Counted from the stretch's first letter, positions 1 through 9,816 are shown. The stretch: DNA of 64,000 nt from Granulicella mallensis MP5ACTX8 (GCF_000178955.2 NC_016631.1:3100001-3164000), one strand, 5' to 3'. Notes: a model not told the origin generated them from the sequence alone. Program-made: numbers and translations.

Positions 1-2616
1 GTTGGTATGGTTCAACAGGTTGGACGAACGGATATTCACCTGCAGGGTCTGCTGGTGCGTCGCCTTTGGGTTGCGTGTCAGCGTAAAGGTACGCTGAATG
101 TTGGCATCGAGATAGATCGTCCACGGCATGACACCCTCATTGCGAGGGAAGACACCTTTACCGCCCGAAGCCACCAGGAGCCCGTAGGGCGTGGCAATAG
201 CGCCCGGAGTTCCGGGAGTAGCATACTGCGGACGGTCGTTGAAGTTACCGTCGCCGTTATTATCGAAGCCCGTGGTGATGTTGTAGTGCCCATCGCCACC
301 ACCATGGAAATCAGTGCTGAGTTCAATCTTTTTGGGCAGAGTGAAGGTGCCGTTCCCAAAGATGTTCCAGACAGATTGATTGGTGCGGTGGGCGAATTCA
401 CCGGCATCGGACACAGAACTCTGCGGCGAAGAAAGCTCGCTGTCATCCGTATCGTCTACTAGATTGACGCGCACGCCGCCAAAGAAGAACTGCACGTGCT
501 TGAGCGAGTGCTGCTCAATGCCGGCGAAGACAGCATTGACTCTTCCCTGTCCGCTGGCCTGCATCTGCAGGATGTTGAGATTCGCCGGGCCGGGCCTCGG
601 TCCCGTGGGTATGTCGTTCACGGGGGAGTTGATGTTCTCCGTGCGGGTGTAGTTCCAGATGCGCCCAACGTAATAGTCAGCCGAGAAATTCCAGCCATGG
701 GGAAAGGTGCGTGTGCCTCCCACATTCTCCGCTATCCATGTGAGGTTGCCCAGGTGAGGGGAAAACTGGCGGAGGCTATGGATCGGCGTCGCGCCCAAAA
801 AGGGATTGCCGTAGACCGGGTTATAAATCGTGCTGGTCACACGTGTAGTGCCGTTTTCGCGGAGGATCTCCGCGTTGTCCGTTTCACCAAAGCGGCCGGA
901 GAACATGCCTGAGTGTGCGTGGAGTGTCCATGTGCCCTTCTTCGTTGGCGACCAAAGGATGCCGAGACGCGGCACGATGGAATCCAGGATGGTGGGATCG
1001 GTCTGCACGAAGTAGCGCACCCCATAGGCGACGTGCACGTTATGGCCTACGTTCCAATCGTCCTGCACAAAGAGCGCATTCTGCACCTGAGTGAAATCGA
1101 CGTTAGGGGTTCCCGCAACGTTGCTGAACGCTGTAGCCGAGCCTCCGGCCAGTCCGAGTTGCACGCGCCGGTACTGCTCTACACCGGTAATGGTCTCGGT
1201 TTGCCCCGGAATCGGATTATTGTTCGCATCGAGTACCGGTGCGGTTCCGCCACCGAAGGTATAGGTGCCGTTGAAGTTCGTCGTGAGCTGCTGGTGCTCG
1301 TCGTACACCATCATCTGCGTACCGAACTTGAAGGTATGGTTCTTGGTTGTAACGATCGCGTCGTCATCCACCTCGATGTTCAGTTCGCGCAACCGCTGTG
1401 CGCCAAGCGTAGCGCCACCGCCGGTGAAGGCGCCGGCGACCTGGACCTGGGGTGCAGTAGAGACTGGCGTATCCGTCTCTCCATCCCAGCGCAGGCTGAG
1501 ACGAGCCTCATGCATGAAGTGGGGCGATGCCGTGGTGATATCGCTCACACGGAACATATGCTCATACTGCTCACTGTTATAGCCGGTCTCCGCCAGAGCG
1601 GTGCCTCCCACTCCAACGTTCTGCAGGTTGTTTACATTGGCGCTATAGCTGGTAATGAATGTGTTCTTCGGTCCCAGTTGCCAGTCCACCCGCGCGGTTC
1701 CCAACCACAAGCGTTGTGGAGTCGCGACGTTCGATATGGAGCTTGAAGTATTGCCTGCACTGTCGATCGTAATGGCATTCACAACCGCGAAGTTGTCGAT
1801 GCTGCGATGCTCCAGGGTAAGCGCGAAGTCGCTGCCGGCCTTGCGTATCGGACCTGTCAACTCAAAGCCATAACGCTGCTTGCCGATGGCGGCCTTGCTT
1901 GTCGAGAATGGGTCGCGCGCATTCTCCCAGGGGCTGCCGTTCGTAGCAAAGAGCGCGCCGTGAAAGGCGCTCTGTCCGGGCTTTGTATAGACTTCGATGC
2001 GACCGCCATCAAATGGAGGCTCGCGATATTCAGCGGAAAACTGATCAGGATTGACCTTGATATAAGCAATGGAACCCTTGGGCGGCAAGCTGCTGGAGCC
2101 CTGGAAGCCATCGACCGAGATGGTGGCGTTCGATGGATTGCCGCCCAGCGCGGCGGAAAACTGCTGCAGCTCGCGCTTCAAATCGTCGGGATCGTCGGCC
2201 AGGGATTGCAGGCGGGAACCGGAGATCGTCTGCGTGGGACCACTGGCAGCCGCGCTGCTGCCAGGACCGGCATCTGCGCTTACGTTCACGTCTGTTTCAA
2301 CAGCCTCCGGGTGGAGCACAAGAGACAGTTGCGACGCGTGCGGCGAAGTGAAAGAAAGATCATGCTTGGCAAATCCCTGCGCCATTACAGTCAAATGATG
2401 GGAACCGTCGCTGATGCATGAAAAGTGGAAACTGCCATCGGAACCGCTCGTTTCGTCATGGGCCCCGTCCAGCGAAAGCGTTGCGTTGGGAATGAGCGCA
2501 AGCGTGGTGTCACGTACGGTACCGGCGAGTGTTGTTCCGTGGCAGGCCGCCGTCTCTGCGAAGGCGTGCGGGAGCGCGAACGCCGCAAGGCTTGCGGCGA
2601 AGAGAAGTGTCTTCAT
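1..2616 (-). CDS. TonB-dependent receptor, Oar-like (C-terminus cut by window edge)
   Basis: The minus strand is open from an ATG at 2616 to the window edge, giving 872 visible codons. It starts with a signal peptide (MKTLLFAASLAAFALPHAFA). A carboxypeptidase-regulatory-like fold follows at about residues 25-110 (TLAGTVRDTTLALIPNATLS, then GSFHFSCISDGSHHLTV). Next come a plug domain and a long beta-barrel rich in aromatic and Asn/Thr strands. The last visible stretch, VNIRSSNLLNHTN, resembles the near-C-terminal part of acidobacterial Oar receptors, so probably few residues are missing. Such outer-membrane proteins are thought to import oligosaccharides or other large ligands using TonB energy; the ligand here is unknown. 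The gene is downstream of, and in the same direction as, the glycosyltransferase at 2905-4965, about 290 bp away. The family call is firm, the substrate is not. Confidence 0.88.
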   Translation of the reverse strand, partial: MKTLLFAASLAAFALPHAFAETAACHGTTLAGTVRDTTLALIPNATLSLDGAHDETSGSDGSFHFSCISDGSHHLTVMAQGFAKHDLSFTSPHASQLSLVLHPEAVETDVNVSADAGPGSSAAASGPTQTISGSRLQSLADDPDDLKRELQQFSAALGGNPSNATISVDGFQGSSSLPPKGSIAYIKVNPDQFSAEYREPPFDGGRIEVYTKPGQSAFHGALFATNGSPWENARDPFSTSKAAIGKQRYGFELTGPIRKAGSDFALTLEHRSIDNFAVVNAITIDSAGNTSSSISNVATPQRLWLGTARVDWQLGPKNTFITSYSANVNNLQNVGVGGTALAETGYNSEQYEHMFRVSDITTASPHFMHEARLSLRWDGETDTPVSTAPQVQVAGAFTGGGATLGAQRLRELNIEVDDDAIVTTKNHTFKFGTQMMVYDEHQQLTTNFNGTYTFGGGTAPVLDANNNPIPGQTETITGVEQYRRVQLGLAGGSATAFSNVAGTPNVDFTQVQNALFVQDDWNVGHNVHVAYGVRYFVQTDPTILDSIVPRLGILWSPTKKGTWTLHAHSGMFSGRFGETDNAEILRENGTTRVTSTIYNPVYGNPFLGATPIHSLRQFSPHLGNLTWIAENVGGTRTFPHGWNFSADYYVGRIWNYTRTENINSPVNDIPTGPRPGPANLNILQMQASGQGRVNAVFAGIEQHSLKHVQFFFGGVRVNLVDDTDDSELSSPQSSVSDAGEFAHRTNQSVWNIFGNGTFTLPKKIELSTDFHGGGDGHYNITTGFDNNGDGNFNDRPQYATPGTPGAIATPYGLLVASGGKGVFPRNEGVMPWTIYLDANIQRTFTLTRNPKATHQQTLQVNIRSSNLLNHTN

Positions 2617-2803
2617 GAGCCCTCTTATTCTGTGACAAACGTGCTGGTCACGGCGCCGGTGGCGCCTTGCGTCGATCTGCCGTTGTCTGAAGAATCTCTA
2701 CGCTGGAAGGTATGTCGAAGTTCCCTTACCCCAGTGGAAATGTTCCGTTACCAATTTCTGTAGCCTGGTTGCCTCCAAGCCCTGAAGGGCGACCTCATAC
2801 CAG

Positions 2804-2822
2804 CCCAGGGCGAAGCCCTGGG
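2804..2822. terminator. Hairpin, possible terminator or REP-like repeat
   Basis: The sequence CCCAGGGC-GAA-GCCCTGGG is an 8-bp perfect stem with a 3-nt loop. It lies about 80 bp past the stop of the minus-strand gene ending at 2905. No T-tract follows on either strand, so it may equally be one copy of a dispersed palindromic repeat. Confidence 0.4.
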
Positions 2823-2904
2823 TCAGGAGGCGACAAAATGCAGAGCGCTGTAAGCGCGATTCATAGATATCACCACTGCCCTATAGGTTCCACATGCAAT
2901 CCCG

Positions 2905-4965
2905 CTACAAGTCAGAATTGCACTTCTCAAGAAGCTCCTTCAGGCTCTTCTCCGCGTGCTGTTTTGCAGATGGCTCCATCTGCTCCGTGATCGCAAGAGC
3001 CTTTCGATACTCAATCGCAGCCTCCTGCTTCCGGTTAAGAGCAAGCAGCGTGTTGCCCAGCACAAGGTGAGCATCGAGCCCTTCGGGAGCGAGACGGACA
3101 GCCTGCGATGCCGCAATCAATGCGGCCTGGGGATCCGGTTTGAGATGGGAGCTGGGATCTCCGTTGAGCAGTTTGCGAGCGCGGACCTCATACATCATGG
3201 ACGATGCGAGCGGCAGCTCGAAGTCGCCGTGATAGACCTCAACACCGTTCATGATGATGTCGTCGGGCTTCCGGTGAAAGAGAGAATCGTAGGGATTGCG
3301 CACAGAGCTTCCGAGCTCATAGCCACTTAGAACAGAGTCGCTGATCAGGATCGTGCCATGGATGACTGGTGGAACTTCGAGGTCGACCATGCCACGAGAT
3401 TCGAGCGTGGGGAGCAACTTGCAAGGGATGCCATAGTCGGCAGGCAGGACAAAGGGCTCGACGAAGTAGGCGAAGTAACAATCATGGATGTTGTGCTGGT
3501 CCAGGTAGGCCTTCGTCCATTTGAGGTTCTGCCCCCACTCCACCGCGGCATCGCTGAGGTAGAGGCGGGTGTGCGAAGGGCCGCCCCAAAGCTCGTTGCT
3601 GTAGGGCATGTAGTTTGGGTAGGCATGCAGGCAGGAGACGATGTTCCAAAGCAGAAGTCCTGCCACCGGATAAACAAAGCGGCGCGATTGCCGGATGAGC
3701 GCGACGGCTGAGGCCGCGGCGAGCACGAGCAGGAACGGCACGACCGGAAGGATATGGCGAATGCCCACGTTGAGCGGAGAGGTGAGAGCAAAGCCCAGGA
3801 AGGCTACCGGTGGCACGAGAACAAACCAAAGCTCGCGCCTGTGAATGCGGCCCGAGAGGATCGCCCAGACGGAGGCAGCGAGAAAGAGCAGCACCGGAAG
3901 GGTGAGTTTGATCAGCAATACGATGGGAAAGTAGTACCAGACCCCGCTGGCGAGGATATGTCCAAAGAGATAGGTTGGCTGATTGCCCGCGACTCGGCGC
4001 ACATCGACCAGACCGAAGAGATAACTCTCCGGCAGAAGGTGATGGTGTACGGCGAAGAGGATGATCTTGTTGTCGAGCGGAGGCAGCGACACCATCGTGG
4101 ACTGCAGCGAAGGGATCGACATGGGGCCACCGGGCACCATCCGATAGCGAAAACCGTAGAGCGCCCAGAGAACGAAGATGCCGACAGCCAGGATGCAGGC
4201 CAGCGAGGCGGCGGAGCGAAACAGAATGCGACGCAGATCCGCTACGCGGTGCTGGGATGTGCGTGCGGTTTGCCACCGGCTGCACAAGTCACCCGCGGCC
4301 AGCAGAATAAGCATGGGCGGCAGAAGGATGGCAGAGTGTTTTGCCGCGAAGGCCAGACCCGTTGCCAGCCCCGTGAGGAGCAGACGCGACAGCGATGGGG
4401 CCTTGGTGTAGCGATAGAAGGCGTAGACCGCGGCGAAGAGCATGCAGGTAACGGCAGAGTCTGTGGTGATGATGCCTCCGTTAGTCAGGAGGCTGGGCTC
4501 GAAGGCTACGAGGGTTAAAGCAATCAATGCAGCGACAGGCCCGAACATCTCCCAGCTTGCGAGGAAGACCAGCACGGCAAGCAGCAGAGCAAAGACCATG
4601 ACGGCGAGACGGGCGCGATACAGCAAGGTGTCGCCTGCGTAAGCGCCGCCATGAGCGGGATCGTTGCGAAAGACCAGTTCGCGCCCATTGAAGTAAGCTT
4701 CCCACTTGAAGTAGCGGCCCTGGTAGGGCTGAACGGCAAGATTAAGCGACAGCAACGGGAACGCTGCCACCATCTTGGCGAGCGGTGGATGCTCTGGATT
4801 GAGAGCAAAATCACCGGCCTTGAGCGACATGTAGCCTGCGAAGAGGTGGTCGCACTCGTCCCAGGTGGAGGATTGCTGGCGCACGCTCAACGCAAGTTGA
4901 GCCGCCATGGAGAATAACAGCAGACAAGCGATGAGGAGTACGAGTGGCTTATTGCTACTACGCAT
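2905..4965 (-). CDS. GT39-like membrane glycosyltransferase with C-terminal TPR
   Basis: This 686-residue integral membrane protein has about a dozen hydrophobic segments. Its N-terminal region holds an acidic/HPP pattern (DECDHLFAGY near residue 37, then NPEHPPLAK near residue 57) typical of the PMT/ArnT-type superfamily. Those enzymes use polyprenyl-phosphate sugars as donors to modify proteins or lipids on the outer face of the membrane. After the membrane part comes a soluble region, and the last roughly 80 residues form about two TPR helices (AAIEYRKALAITEQ). The acceptor cannot be predicted. It is divergent from the AraC-type regulator at 4988. The start ATG at 4965 gives a short cytoplasmic tail followed directly by the first membrane helix. 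Confidence 0.8.
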   Translation of the reverse strand: MRSSNKPLVLLIACLLLFSMAAQLALSVRQQSSTWDECDHLFAGYMSLKAGDFALNPEHPPLAKMVAAFPLLSLNLAVQPYQGRYFKWEAYFNGRELVFRNDPAHGGAYAGDTLLYRARLAVMVFALLLAVLVFLASWEMFGPVAALIALTLVAFEPSLLTNGGIITTDSAVTCMLFAAVYAFYRYTKAPSLSRLLLTGLATGLAFAAKHSAILLPPMLILLAAGDLCSRWQTARTSQHRVADLRRILFRSAASLACILAVGIFVLWALYGFRYRMVPGGPMSIPSLQSTMVSLPPLDNKIILFAVHHHLLPESYLFGLVDVRRVAGNQPTYLFGHILASGVWYYFPIVLLIKLTLPVLLFLAASVWAILSGRIHRRELWFVLVPPVAFLGFALTSPLNVGIRHILPVVPFLLVLAAASAVALIRQSRRFVYPVAGLLLWNIVSCLHAYPNYMPYSNELWGGPSHTRLYLSDAAVEWGQNLKWTKAYLDQHNIHDCYFAYFVEPFVLPADYGIPCKLLPTLESRGMVDLEVPPVIHGTILISDSVLSGYELGSSVRNPYDSLFHRKPDDIIMNGVEVYHGDFELPLASSMMYEVRARKLLNGDPSSHLKPDPQAALIAASQAVRLAPEGLDAHLVLGNTLLALNRKQEAAIEYRKALAITEQMEPSAKQHAEKSLKELLEKCNSDL

Positions 4966-4987
4966 TCAGTCTCCGAAGGGCTTTTCG

Positions 4988-5953
4988 ATGGGATTCTATT
5001 CAGAGCAGGAAGGGACTAGAATAACGGCTGTCCAGTGTGACGGCGGCAAAATGTTGAATTCGGGCCAAAATATCGAAGCTTCAACTATCGGACAGAAACA
5101 GTTCCTGATAGGGCTCAACCCGGGGCCGCCGGCAGACTATGTGTCGCAGGATTACGGCGACTATAGCCTCTACACCGCCGAGCAACACCGCTCTGTGTGG
5201 GAACGCCACACCCACAACTGCACCCAGATCACCGTTGCCATGAGCCCCGCGCAGGTTCGCGGCGAATGGCAAGGCGCAAACGGACATATCGAACGCCGCG
5301 AGATGAACGGCGATATGGCCTGGATCGTCCCGCCTGGCGTAGAACACATCATTCACTTCGATCGGCCAGCCACGCTGATCCATCTTTACCTTGCCGAATC
5401 CTTCTTCCACAAGATGGTGGAAGATGTGCCGAATTCGGTAGAGCATTCCTTGATCCCTTCGATCCTGGTTCGCGATCCTTTTCTGGTGGAACTTGCGAAA
5501 TCTCTTCACCGCGAAAGTCTCGAAGGGCCGCTCTCGCCGCTCTTTACCCAGTCGGTAGCAACACTCACGGCAACGCATCTGGCGCGTTCTTACAGTAACC
5601 GCAGCCGTGCCGTTCCTTCCTGTCACGGAGGCATGGGCCCCAGCCGCGAACGCCGCGTACTGGCCTACATCGCCGAACATCTCGATCAGACAATCACGCT
5701 GGAAGAGCTGGCAAAAGTCGCCGAGATCAGCCCCAACTATTTGATCGCGCTATTCCGCCAGTCCCTTGGAATGACTCCGCACAAGTACGTGGTGCAGCAG
5801 CGCATCGAACAAGCTCGCAGGCTGCTGAATGAACGTGACCTCAGCTTGCTGGAGATCGCACAGCGTTGCGGATTTCAGGACCAGAGCCAGTTCACAACGG
5901 TGTTCCGGCGCTACGCCGGAGTCACACCGGGCCAGCTTCGCCGCTCGCTCTAG
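4988..5953 (+). CDS. AraC-family transcriptional regulator
   Basis: The C-terminal 100 residues contain two helix-turn-helix motifs of the AraC/XylS family. The first is LEELAKVAEISPNYLIALFR. The second is LLEIAQRCGFQDQSQFTTVF, followed by the usual FRRYAGVTPGQLRR end. The N-terminal part has a cupin-like effector fold (ERHTHNCTQITVAMS, then VPPGVEHIIHFDRPA). The ATG at 4988 follows GAAGGG by 7 nt. An in-frame ATG at 5051 is also plausible and would leave room for divergent promoters; a longer start at 4907 would overlap the neighbouring gene and is less likely. It is convergent with the formate dehydrogenase operon, so it could control that operon or the divergent glycosyltransferase; the sequence does not decide. 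Confidence 0.85.
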   Translation: MGFYSEQEGTRITAVQCDGGKMLNSGQNIEASTIGQKQFLIGLNPGPPADYVSQDYGDYSLYTAEQHRSVWERHTHNCTQITVAMSPAQVRGEWQGANGHIERREMNGDMAWIVPPGVEHIIHFDRPATLIHLYLAESFFHKMVEDVPNSVEHSLIPSILVRDPFLVELAKSLHRESLEGPLSPLFTQSVATLTATHLARSYSNRSRAVPSCHGGMGPSRERRVLAYIAEHLDQTITLEELAKVAEISPNYLIALFRQSLGMTPHKYVVQQRIEQARRLLNERDLSLLEIAQRCGFQDQSQFTTVFRRYAGVTPGQLRRSL

Positions 5954-6023
5954 AACAGAACTTTGTTCTTCCTCGTAGCTCTAAATCCTCACAGCTCGTA
6001 GCTCAACAGGAATTGCTCGCCCT

Positions 6024-6464
6024 CTAACTCTTTTTACCCAGCGCCGCACCAAACACATTCAGCAACCCGCCGGCAGCACCCATAGCACGGCGTGCGTTCT
6101 TCGAAGTCATCCTGCGTACGATCTGGAACAGGGAGGGCGGTTCTCCTTCCGCCTCCTTCAGCACTCCATGCAGATCGTCCGGGTTGATGTCCTTCAGCAG
6201 GTTTCCCGCCAGCAGCGATAGCCGCAGCAGGTTCACCATCTCTTTGGACGAGACTAGATCCGCCACGTGGTCGACAACGGTATCCTTCGCGCCCAGAAGA
6301 CCGTTCATCAGGTTCAGCACATCTTTTTCGTGCAGCTTCTCCAATACTTCATACGCTGCAAGAATGGCCTCGGCATGTTTCTCAGGAGCCTCATGCACCT
6401 TGCGCACCAGGTCCTCGCGAGGGTCCACTGGTTGATACACCCGAAAATCAACGGCGACTGCCAT
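6024..6464 (-). CDS. DUF1641 protein, formate dehydrogenase partner
   Basis: This 146-residue helical soluble protein matches the DUF1641 family (YrhD/YjgD of Bacillus). It has a central segment VLNLMNGLLGAKDTVVDHVA followed by LLRLSLLAGNLLKDINPDD, and a Gly/Ala-rich amphipathic tail (GAAGGLLNVFGAALG). DUF1641 genes are commonly found next to cytosolic FdhF-type formate dehydrogenases and are believed to be an accessory or small subunit. Here it starts 27 bp after the stop of the dehydrogenase gene on the same strand, so the two are almost certainly co-transcribed. Its precise biochemical role is unproven. Confidence 0.85.
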   Translation of the reverse strand: MAVAVDFRVYQPVDPREDLVRKVHEAPEKHAEAILAAYEVLEKLHEKDVLNLMNGLLGAKDTVVDHVADLVSSKEMVNLLRLSLLAGNLLKDINPDDLHGVLKEAEGEPPSLFQIVRRMTSKNARRAMGAAGGLLNVFGAALGKKS

Positions 6465-6491
6465 ATTCTGCTCCTTATTTCTTACCCTGCA

Positions 6492-9400
6492 TCAGTGGGA
6501 CTTCCGCGTCTCAATCTGCACCAGCTTTGCCGAACCGGGCATGCGATAGTCGGCGCGCTTCCACTTGCGCTCGACCTCCACTCCGGTCTGTGGAGTTGGA
6601 GAACCCGAATAACGGAAATTCAGCCGTTTAAGCGGGTTGCTTCCCTTCTCAGGCAGCACCTGCATGTTAACAGCGGTCTCCTTGAAGGCTGGCGTGTCCG
6701 TCGCCGTATCGGTAAACGAGCCGGTCAGCACATTGACCGGACCTTCCTGCGACAGCAGCGGCAGATAGATCTGCTTCCCTGTCACGCGAGCCGTAACCAG
6801 CACCTTGATCTTCAGCGAACCATAACGGCTTGTGAGGCGCACCCATTGCCCCGAATCGATATCCCGCTCCTTCGCCAGGTCTGGAGAGATCTCCACCCAC
6901 CGCTCCGGCGTCTCCTTGAAGATACCGGCAACACGATGGGTCATATTTCCCTCATGAAAGTGTTCCAGTATCCGGCCATTATTGAGGAAGAGGTCGTACT
7001 CTTCATCCGGGCTGTCCGATGGCTTACGGTACTCCAGAGGGTAGAACTTTGCCTTGCCATCGGGAAAGTTGAACCGTTCCGTGTACAGGATCGGCTCATC
7101 TTTTCCGTCCGGCGTAACCGGCCACTGCAGCGTCTTGTAGCCCTCCAGGCGATCGAAGCTGACGCCCGCGTAGAGTGGCGTCAACGGAGCCATCTCCGCC
7201 ATGATCTCCGAGGGATGCGTGTAGTTCCAGTTCGCGCCCATGCGGTTGGCAATGTCCTGCGTGATCTTCCAATCGGCACGGCTGTTTCCGAGCTCCGGCA
7301 ACGCTTGATACAGGCGCTGTACGCGGCGCTCTGTACTGGTAAATGTGCCTTCTTTTTCAAGTGCGGGCGAGGCAGGAAGCACGACATCCGCATAGCGGCA
7401 GGTCTCGGTAAAGAAGATGTCCTGCACCACGAGGAACTCCAACCGCTCAAAGCCGCCGGCGACGTGGTTGGCATTCGAATCGGCCGAGATCATGTCTTCG
7501 CCGGCCATATAGATCGCATGCATCTTGCCGTCATAGACGGCATCAATCATCTGATGGTTATCCATGCCGTTCTTCGGCGGAAGCGTCACACCCCAGGCCG
7601 CTTCAAACTTCTGCCGGACAGCGGCATCCGTCACGGGTTGATAGCCTGGAAAGTTGTTCGGCATGGCGCCGATATCGCTAGCGCCCTGCACATTGTTATG
7701 ACCACGCAAAGGATACGCACCACACCCCGGCCGCATGTAATTGCCGGTCGTCAACAATAGATTGCTGATCGCCGTGGACGAGTCCGATCCCATAACGTGC
7801 TGCGTAATGCCCATCGCCCAAAGCACGCACATGGTGTCGGCGTGCGCGATCACTTCTGCAACCTCGATCAGCGTCTGCAACGGCACCGCGCAAACCTCTG
7901 CAGCAAACTCCATCGTGAACAGGTCGAGACTCTTACGATAGTCGTCTACACCGTTCACCCACTTCGCGATAAAGTCGTTCTTCGCGTAGCCATGGTCGAA
8001 CATGTAGCGGGTCATCGCCGAAAGCCACACCAGGTCGGTACCAGGCTTGGGGCTGAAGTGAATATCGGCCCGCTCGGCCATCTCATGTTTGCGGGGGTCG
8101 GCGACAATCAGCTTCTGCCCAAACAGTTTGTGGGCACGCTTTACGCGCGTCGCCAGCACCGGGTGGCTCTCTGCCGTGTTGCTGCCAATGATCAGCACCA
8201 GCTTGGACATGCCGATATCTTCAATCGATCCCGAATCGCCACCATAGCCAACCGTACGAAACAGTCCCATCGTCGCCGGGGACTGGCAATAACGCGAGCA
8301 GTTATCCACGTTATTCGTTCCGATCACAGCCCGTCCCAGCTTCTGCATCACGTAGCCATCTTCATTCGTCGCCTTCGACGAAATAATGACCCCGATGGCG
8401 TCCGGACCATGCTGCTGCTTGATCTGCCCAAGCTTGCTGGCAACCAGAGTGAGCGCCTCCTCCCACTCCGCCTCCCGGAAGGTATTGCCCTCGCGGATCA
8501 GCGGCTTCAGCAGACGCTCTTTGTGGTTTACATAGTCCCAGCCAAACTTACCCTTTACACAAGTAGAGATCGCGTTCGCATCGCCGTTCAGCGGTTCGAC
8601 CTTCAGGATGTGCCGGCCCTTCGTCCAGATGTCATACGAACAGCCGACGCCGCAGTAGGTGCAGACGGTCTTGGTCTTCTTGATGCGCTCTTCGCGCATC
8701 ACAGCCTCGGTCTGCGACACCTCCATCACCGCGCCGTAGCCCATCTCCGGCTCAATAGCCTTGATCACGTCGATCATCTTGTCGAGCGTCTTCTGTGGAG
8801 TGGACGTCAGATAACCAGCTTCGCCGAGCATGGATTTTTCCATCAGCGCATTGCAGGGACAGACCGTAATGCAGTGGCCGCAGGAGACGCAGCTTGAGCC
8901 GCCGATCTGCATCCCGCCGTCCCAGAGCACACGGGGGCTGTCGAGCTCCCAGCCGATCGTCAGCGTCTCGTTCACCTGTACCGTCTGGCAGGCTTGCACG
9001 CAGCGTCCGCAGAGAATGCACTGGTTCGGATCGTAGCGATAGAACGGATTCGACATGTCCACTTCATACGGCTTCTTCGTGAAGGGACGCTCCTGGTGCT
9101 CCACCTTCATAGCGAGCGCCGTATTGTGGACAGTGCAGTTCTCGTTATTGTTGTCGCAGACGGTGCAGTACAGCATGTGATTCCCGAGAATCACATCGAA
9201 CGCCTCCGCCCGGGCGTCCACAGCACGCTTCGACTCCGTGACGATCTGCATCCCGGCCGACACCTTATGTCCGCAGGATCGAACCAACTGCCCATCGACT
9301 TCGACCAGGCATGTATCGCAGGTCTGGATCGGCCCCATCAGCTTCGAGTGGTAACAGACATGGGGAATTTCTTTGTCGCGGAGAACCGCTTCTAAAACCA

Positions 9401-9509
9401 GCTCGCCCGCCTGGGCTGTAACTTGCCGTCCGTCTACAACCACCTGTACCGTGGACTCTATTTCCACCTCAGCCGGTGGAGGGACTATCTTGTCTATGAT
9501 CTCGATCAT
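6492..9509 (-). CDS. fdhF: Formate dehydrogenase, catalytic alpha subunit
   Basis: This is a molybdenum- or tungsten-bis-MGD enzyme that oxidises formate to CO2. Numbering from the ATG at 9509 (1005 residues), the N-terminus has a [2Fe-2S] domain with Cys52, 64, 67 and 79. A NuoG-type His111/Cys115/118/125 cluster follows, then two ferredoxin-type [4Fe-4S] motifs (CILCGRCVQAC near 164 and CVSCGHCITVC near 207). The catalytic domain begins with CTYCGVGC near 283 and has Cys317. The active-site residue is Cys408 in CSRYCQSPAT, so this is the cysteine rather than the selenocysteine form. The layout matches the cytosolic NAD-linked or ferredoxin-linked FdhF of Bacillus (YjgC/YrhE). A longer start at 9605 adds a Cys-rich segment unlike the family, whereas the 9509 ATG has a purine-rich AGAGGCGGGA before it. 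DUF1641 follows downstream; fdhD is divergent. Confidence 0.95.
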   Translation of the reverse strand: MIEIIDKIVPPPAEVEIESTVQVVVDGRQVTAQAGELVLEAVLRDKEIPHVCYHSKLMGPIQTCDTCLVEVDGQLVRSCGHKVSAGMQIVTESKRAVDARAEAFDVILGNHMLYCTVCDNNNENCTVHNTALAMKVEHQERPFTKKPYEVDMSNPFYRYDPNQCILCGRCVQACQTVQVNETLTIGWELDSPRVLWDGGMQIGGSSCVSCGHCITVCPCNALMEKSMLGEAGYLTSTPQKTLDKMIDVIKAIEPEMGYGAVMEVSQTEAVMREERIKKTKTVCTYCGVGCSYDIWTKGRHILKVEPLNGDANAISTCVKGKFGWDYVNHKERLLKPLIREGNTFREAEWEEALTLVASKLGQIKQQHGPDAIGVIISSKATNEDGYVMQKLGRAVIGTNNVDNCSRYCQSPATMGLFRTVGYGGDSGSIEDIGMSKLVLIIGSNTAESHPVLATRVKRAHKLFGQKLIVADPRKHEMAERADIHFSPKPGTDLVWLSAMTRYMFDHGYAKNDFIAKWVNGVDDYRKSLDLFTMEFAAEVCAVPLQTLIEVAEVIAHADTMCVLWAMGITQHVMGSDSSTAISNLLLTTGNYMRPGCGAYPLRGHNNVQGASDIGAMPNNFPGYQPVTDAAVRQKFEAAWGVTLPPKNGMDNHQMIDAVYDGKMHAIYMAGEDMISADSNANHVAGGFERLEFLVVQDIFFTETCRYADVVLPASPALEKEGTFTSTERRVQRLYQALPELGNSRADWKITQDIANRMGANWNYTHPSEIMAEMAPLTPLYAGVSFDRLEGYKTLQWPVTPDGKDEPILYTERFNFPDGKAKFYPLEYRKPSDSPDEEYDLFLNNGRILEHFHEGNMTHRVAGIFKETPERWVEISPDLAKERDIDSGQWVRLTSRYGSLKIKVLVTARVTGKQIYLPLLSQEGPVNVLTGSFTDTATDTPAFKETAVNMQVLPEKGSNPLKRLNFRYSGSPTPQTGVEVERKWKRADYRMPGSAKLVQIETRKSH

Positions 9510-9710
9510 CGTTCCCGCCTCTGCCGCTCGAAGGTGGCAAATCCAGCACAAGCCACCGGGGCAACACTCTAGTGTCGTCCTATCAATACACCCGTGGATG
9601 TTCATTTCCTACATATTTTTTCAAAAAGTACCGATGTTTTTGTATTTTTTTCAAGCCACGGTCCTTAAGCCCTTTCGCATCTATTGGTAGTGGGTATAAG
9701 TTTTCAATTT

Positions 9711-9766
9711 GTACTGGAAATTGGAAGATCTTCCAGCACAGGGAATGCCAGTACGAGGAATGCCAG
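9711..9766. promoter_or_regulatory. Nested inverted and direct repeats between fdhF and fdhD
   Basis: The 307-bp divergent intergenic region (9510-9816) holds a compact repeat cluster. GTACTGG at 9711-9717 is mirrored by CCAGTAC at 9748-9754. Between them lies a perfect 14-bp palindrome, TGGAAGATCTTCCA, at 9722-9735. GGAATGCCAG occurs at 9742-9751 and again at 9757-9766, 15 bp apart. The rest of the region is AT-rich and must contain both promoters. The cluster is a good candidate operator for a formate-responsive or oxalate-responsive regulator; this is inference. Confidence 0.45.
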
Positions 9767-9816
9767 CCCAGCGAACCGGTAAGGTTACCAGCGGAACGCT
9801 GTTCGGAACCATAACG

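Noticed and set aside
3754-4518. Long plus-strand frame of 254 codons
   Set aside because: It is antisense to the GT39-like gene, is rich in charged residues without any family pattern, and lacks a start context.
6267-7760. Plus-strand frame of 497 codons
   Set aside because: It is the antisense shadow of fdhF, whose metal-binding motifs establish the minus strand as coding.
9510-9605. N-terminal extension of fdhF
   Set aside because: The Cys-rich 32 residues do not match the family and the internal ATG at 9509 has a better ribosome-binding site.
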